Below, one piece after another: positions 62,519 through 63,599 of a stretch of DNA of 63,599 nucleotides. The stretch spans positions 1 to 63,599 of the forward strand of contig PHAA01000030.1 of assembly GCA_002840245.1 (NCBI GenBank). The letters run 5' to 3'. Both the position numbers and the translations under genes were made by a program. The notes under the pieces are model-generated. The model saw only the letters and a program-made list of their open reading frames with translations. It did not search any database and had not been told where the DNA came from. Within the stretch, counting starts at the first letter, position 1. Every line of letters starts with the position of its first letter. This DNA comes from Firmicutes bacterium HGW-Firmicutes-15 (lineage in GTDB: Bacteria > Bacillota > Syntrophomonadia > Syntrophomonadales > Syntrophomonadaceae).

Positions 62519-63599
<1,081 letters not shown>

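Overview
The window looks like a chromosomal stretch of a low-to-mid GC anaerobic Clostridia-type Firmicute, and the gene content fits Syntrophomonadaceae (a Syntrophomonas-like butyrate oxidiser). That placement is inference. It rests on a T-box leader, many TTG/GTG starts with strong Shine-Dalgarno sequences, Gram-positive style YjfB/FlaG/FliS genes, a Tad pilus locus without a secretin, a short-chain acyl-CoA dehydrogenase, and a phasin-like plus MaoC pair suggesting polyhydroxyalkanoate storage. No rRNA, tRNA, CRISPR array or transposase gene was seen.

Layout. 1-3.6 kb: a large secreted protein with a transglutaminase-like domain and nine Ig-like repeats (minus strand). 3.9-7.6 kb: late flagellar genes (yjfB-like, an unknown, two flaG paralogues, fliS, two chaperone-like genes) and a zinc-ribbon gene. 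7.7-18 kb: rmuC, a PAS-GGDEF-HD-GYP protein, a shortened dUTPase, a K+ channel, a secreted beta-propeller protein, the phasin/MaoC pair, a 52-residue membrane protein and a second HD-GYP protein. 18-20 kb: an unrecognised 665-residue protein. 20-31.8 kb: the branched-chain amino acid cluster, led by a sigma-A promoter and a T-box with a CUC (Leu) specifier, then ilvD, ilvB, ilvN, ilvC, leuA, leuC, leuD, leuB, cimA. With cimA present, isoleucine can be made from citramalate; no ilvA is in the window. 31.8-35 kb: an accessory-looking patch (WYL remnant, membrane protein, TetR, DUF4143 ATPase). 35-39 kb: three cell-surface proteins. 39-43.5 kb: MFS exporter with its TetR, a sugar nucleotidyltransferase and a membrane-anchored protein. 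43.6-48.1 kb: an HI0933 flavoprotein and a MoxR/VWA/deoxynucleoside kinase/membrane-protein operon. 48.2-50.7 kb: a CadC-like repressor and heavy-metal P-type ATPase. 50.9-58.8 kb: a Tad (Flp) pilus locus. 58.9-63.6 kb: nitroreductase, nucleotidase-like HAD protein, acyl-CoA dehydrogenase, a second zinc-ribbon gene, and an ABC-F ATPase cut by the window end.

The most notable non-coding signals are: (i) a dispersed repeat family with terminal inverted repeats, five copies or fragments (about 9.2, 16.2, 48.1, 61.5-61.9 and 62.5 kb), one of which carries a dense series of short hairpins; (ii) sigma-D (FliA)-like promoters ahead of yjfB, the second flaG, fliS and, most convincingly, the Flp pilin gene, suggesting shared control of flagella and Tad pilus; (iii) a perfect 26-bp-arm inverted repeat covering the promoter and ribosome binding site of the metal repressor; and (iv) mutually exclusive hairpins between tetR and its exporter gene. 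Functional calls come from reading the sequence and family knowledge; no database search was run.
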